In this document: piece after piece, positions 61,481 through 64,000 of the stretch
How positions within the stretch are numbered: position 1 is the first letter of the stretch
How the letters are laid out: every line of letters starts with the position of its first letter
From: Enterobacteriaceae bacterium UBA2655
GTDB lineage: Bacteria > Pseudomonadota > Gammaproteobacteria > Enterobacterales > Enterobacteriaceae
Assembly: GCA_002359495.1 (NCBI GenBank)
Contig: DENB01000038.1
Coordinates: 51,962-115,961, forward strand
Reading direction: 5' to 3'
Length of the DNA stretch: 64,000 bases
Notes under the pieces: model-generated
What the model saw: the letters and a program-made list of their open reading frames with translations, nothing else
Database searches by the model: none
What the model was told of the DNA's origin: nothing
Made by a program: the position numbers and the translations under genes

Positions 61481-62283
61481 TGAAAATATCGTTAACCCTG
61501 TTAGCTTTGCTGACCATGGCGACCAGCGTTCAGGCTTTCGCTGCGGGAGAAACGCTGCGCGTGGGGGCGGACTTAACCTACCCGCCTTTTCAATACCGCG
61601 ATCAGAACGGCGTGCCTACCGGCTTTGAAATTGATATCACCAATGCCGTTTGTCAGGCGGTACAGGTGAAGTGCGAATATGTGGTCAGCAGCTTCGACGC
61701 TGAAATTCCGTCATTGATGGCGAAAAAAGTCGATTTTATCTCGCCGCTAGGCGCGACCGCTAAACGGCGCAAGGCGATCGATTTCAGCGACTTTATTTAT
61801 CACATCCCGACCAAGCTGGTGGCGCGCAAAGGCAGCAATCTGACGCCCGATCCGGCTTCGCTGCAGGGCAAGCATATCGCGGTGCAGCAAGGCTCTATTC
61901 AGGAGATGTACGCGAATAAATACTGGGCGCCGAAAGGGGTCGATGTCGTGATGTATCCCGATCAGGATGTGATCTATCAGGATCTGGCGGCGGGTCGGCT
62001 GGATGGCGCCCTCAGTCCGGGCGTGGCGGTTACCTACGGTTTTCTCACCAAGCCGGAAGGCAAAGACTTTGCCCTGACCGGCCCGGAAGTACGCGACGAT
62101 CTGCTGTTCAGCATCGGCTCGGCCTATGGCGTACGTAAAGGCGATGAGAAAACGCAGAAGCTGTTAAACGCGGGACTGGCGAAAATCATGGCGGACGGCA
62201 CCTGGGAGAAAGTAAAGCAGCGCTATTTCGGCGGGCTGGAAATGAAGGTGACGCGCACGGAGCCGGCCAATGCTGCCCAGTGA
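61480..62283 (+). CDS. Amino-acid-type ABC transporter substrate-binding protein
   Basis: A 267-residue secreted protein with a signal peptide ending SVQAFA. It has the family-3 binding fold: GADLTYPPFQYRDQNGVPTG, FEIDITNAVCQ, then FISPLGATAKRRKAIDFSDF. This group binds amino acids such as Arg/Lys/His. No permease or ATPase genes are in the window; they may lie beyond 64000 or elsewhere. Its start overlaps the M20 stop. Confidence 0.88.
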   Translation: MKISLTLLALLTMATSVQAFAAGETLRVGADLTYPPFQYRDQNGVPTGFEIDITNAVCQAVQVKCEYVVSSFDAEIPSLMAKKVDFISPLGATAKRRKAIDFSDFIYHIPTKLVARKGSNLTPDPASLQGKHIAVQQGSIQEMYANKYWAPKGVDVVMYPDQDVIYQDLAAGRLDGALSPGVAVTYGFLTKPEGKDFALTGPEVRDDLLFSIGSAYGVRKGDEKTQKLLNAGLAKIMADGTWEKVKQRYFGGLEMKVTRTEPANAAQ

Positions 62284-63928
62284 GTTAAAAAGGGTAATGC
62301 GGCAGATGCTGGAACAGTTCCAGCATCTGCATCGTTTATCAGGTTCGCCGGATGCCGAACGCAGCGTCGACATTCTGTGCGAAACCCTGCCGGCCCGGCA
62401 GATCCCGGTTAAACGCGAGCGCTGCGCACTTTATCTTAGCGATCCGCTCGCCGCATCCGTGACGCTGGCGGATGAAACTGAATGGCGCATCGCGGCCAAA
62501 ACCCGCTCTTTCTCTGCTAACTGCCCGCAAGGCGTGGAAGCGAAGCTGGTCTATGACGCCCGCTCGCTGGCCTTTATCGCCGAGAATGCATTTCCCGCCT
62601 GGGCGGCAGAAGTACACGGTAAAATCGTCGTCGCCGATCAGGGCTATGAAGAGTATGTTCAGCGTTTAATGCGCGCGGGTGCGTTAGGGCTTATCCATAT
62701 CTGGGGATCAGCAGAACAGGCGCTGCACGAAGAGACCGTTGGCCCCATCTGGGGAACGCCGGTGCCGGACGATCGGCTGCGCTATCCCACCCTACCGGTG
62801 GCGGCGATCAATCAACAACAGGGAAAAATGCTGCTGCAGCGAATGCATCAGGCGACGCAGACGGCACGCCTGACTACCGAAGTGCGTGAACATGTGGCGG
62901 CGTGCTCGCTGCCTGTGGTTGAGATCGCCGGCGAATCAGAAGAGTTTATCCTGCTTTCTTCTCACTATGACTCCTGGCATGAAGGCGTGACCGATAACGC
63001 TACCGGCAATGCGCTTTGTCTCGCTATGGCTATCTTTTTCGCGCAGCAGAAGCAGCCGCTAAAACGCGGTCTGCGCATCGCCTGGTGGCCGGGCCATTCC
63101 AATGCTCGCTACGGCGGCTCGACCTGGTATGCCGATCGTTATCGCGCCGAGCTGATGAAACATTGCGCGGCGCATATCAATGTCGATTCGCCGGGCTGTC
63201 GCGACGGTTCAGAATTAGTGATTAACGCCAGCGGTGCGGAATCGGTCGCCTTTCTGAATCAGGCACTGCTTAGCGAAACCGGCAGGCCAGCCAGCCGTAT
63301 TACACCGCTGGGCAAAGGCGGCGATCAGTCATTTTGGGGTACGGATATTCCGCTGCATTTCGCCTTGCGTGAAGAGCCTGAAGTGCGCACCTCGCTTTCA
63401 CCTGGCAGCGGCGGCGGCTGGTGGTGGCACACCGAGGAGGATACGCTGGATAAAGTGGATGAGGCGAATCTTTGGCGAGCGGCGAATATCCATGGCCGCT
63501 GGCTGAACAGGTTGCTGTTTGAAGAAGATTTGCCGCTTGATACGGTTCACTATCTTGCTTCGCTGCGCGATGCGCTTATACAACTGCAAGGCGAGCTGGA
63601 TCCGGCATTCGATTTGCAACAGCTTATACTGAAGCTGACCGAGCTGGAAAAGGCTTTACGACGAGAAAGGATCGCGACGGAGCAGCTTGAGCGGATAGTT
63701 GGGCTGCTGCATCGGGCGCGTTATCGGGCCAGCGACGATTATCATCCGGATTTGAGTTACCACGGCGGCGCTTTCCCGGGGTTACAGCTTTTACGTGGGC
63801 ATCGACGCGAGCAAAGCGACAATCTCTGCTGGGTAATGTTGGAAACGCAATATTACCGGCAGCGCGATCGTGCGCTGGAGCTGCTGGAAAAGTGCCTGTT
63901 GCTGACGGCAGAAAACGCATCGCTTTAA
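62270..63928 (+). CDS. M28 family peptidase-like protein
   Basis: A 552-residue protein. A PA-type insert (WAAEVHGKIVVADQGYEEYV) precedes the M28 core: LLSSHYDSWHEGVTDNATGN (His232 and Asp242), NVDSPGCRDG (Asp306) and WWWHTEEDT (His387). At the usual Glu-Glu position it reads WWPGHSNARYGGSTWYAD, so the canonical Glu pair is missing. A C-terminal helical region (about 420-550) follows. No signal peptide. It overlaps the binding-protein gene by 14 nt, so it is co-transcribed; the substrate may be a peptide or peptide-like compound. Confidence 0.8.
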   Translation: MLPSELKRVMRQMLEQFQHLHRLSGSPDAERSVDILCETLPARQIPVKRERCALYLSDPLAASVTLADETEWRIAAKTRSFSANCPQGVEAKLVYDARSLAFIAENAFPAWAAEVHGKIVVADQGYEEYVQRLMRAGALGLIHIWGSAEQALHEETVGPIWGTPVPDDRLRYPTLPVAAINQQQGKMLLQRMHQATQTARLTTEVREHVAACSLPVVEIAGESEEFILLSSHYDSWHEGVTDNATGNALCLAMAIFFAQQKQPLKRGLRIAWWPGHSNARYGGSTWYADRYRAELMKHCAAHINVDSPGCRDGSELVINASGAESVAFLNQALLSETGRPASRITPLGKGGDQSFWGTDIPLHFALREEPEVRTSLSPGSGGGWWWHTEEDTLDKVDEANLWRAANIHGRWLNRLLFEEDLPLDTVHYLASLRDALIQLQGELDPAFDLQQLILKLTELEKALRRERIATEQLERIVGLLHRARYRASDDYHPDLSYHGGAFPGLQLLRGHRREQSDNLCWVMLETQYYRQRDRALELLEKCLLLTAENASL

Positions 63929-64000
63929 AAAGTCGTGCGAAATTGCCGGTTCGGCATACCGCTTAAAGGTTAATTTTGCCGATCGGCAGACGTGAAAAAG

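Noticed and set aside
1..64000. tRNA or rRNA genes
   Set aside because: No cloverleaf-like or rRNA-like sequence was noticed on either strand by reading; a dedicated search could not be run.

Overview
The window comes from a gamma-proteobacterial chromosome of the order Enterobacterales. The best fit is an Erwiniaceae-like genome (Pantoea/Mixta/Erwinia). The reasons are the enterobacterial gene blocks (zur-yjbJ-dinF-lexA-dgkA-plsB-ubiA-ubiC-psiE and lysC-pgi-metH-metA), protein sequences close to but distinct from E. coli, and the absence of aceBAK between metA and metH. The genus is an inference.

Positions 1-23716 are the left and central part of a Mu-like transposable prophage, read on the minus strand, so its left end lies at the high-coordinate side. 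From that end inward it has: a left terminus with three spaced transposase-site candidates; a divergently transcribed repressor and Ner; the DDE transposase (MuA type) and its ATPase partner (MuB type); a run of small early genes (DUF3164, an ANR-family regulator, DUF2786, tiny membrane proteins, one gene broken by an in-frame TGA); GemA and a Mor/C-type activator; a lysis cassette (M15 endolysin, holin candidate, Rz/Rz1 spanins); terminase; portal; head and protease genes; and the contractile-tail genes up to a tape measure cut by the window edge. The right end is outside the window. The element interrupts the 3' part of a split-transketolase N-terminal subunit gene. An 18-bp motif shared upstream of the endolysin and protease genes probably marks the activator-dependent late promoters.

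Positions 23717-36337 are mostly core chromosome: the truncated transketolase gene, a divergent LysR regulator, a TraF/FadL-like outer-membrane protein, zur, yjbJ, the SOS pair lexA-dinF with two LexA boxes, dgkA, plsB, ubiC-ubiA and psiE with a CRP site.

Positions 35630-42854 look like a phosphate-starvation island. A GntR/UTRA regulator (PhnR-like) is divergent from a five-gene operon holding a binding protein, a cytosolic alkaline-phosphatase-superfamily enzyme, two permeases and an ATPase. It is followed by the Na/Pi-type transporter yjbB. The divergent intergenic region contains two Pho-box-like sites and a HutC-type operator.

Positions 42855-46950 hold an AT-rich tract and a large autotransporter with a repeat-rich linker. 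After it come panS, aqpZ, lysC with its lysine riboswitch, a cation/proton antiporter, pgi, metH and metA with a met-box array. The last 4.8 kb hold a LysR regulator divergent from an overlapping set of genes: an M20 amidohydrolase, a solute-binding protein and an M28-like protein. They may form a peptide or amino-acid-derivative utilisation unit. No rRNA, tRNA or CRISPR array was seen.
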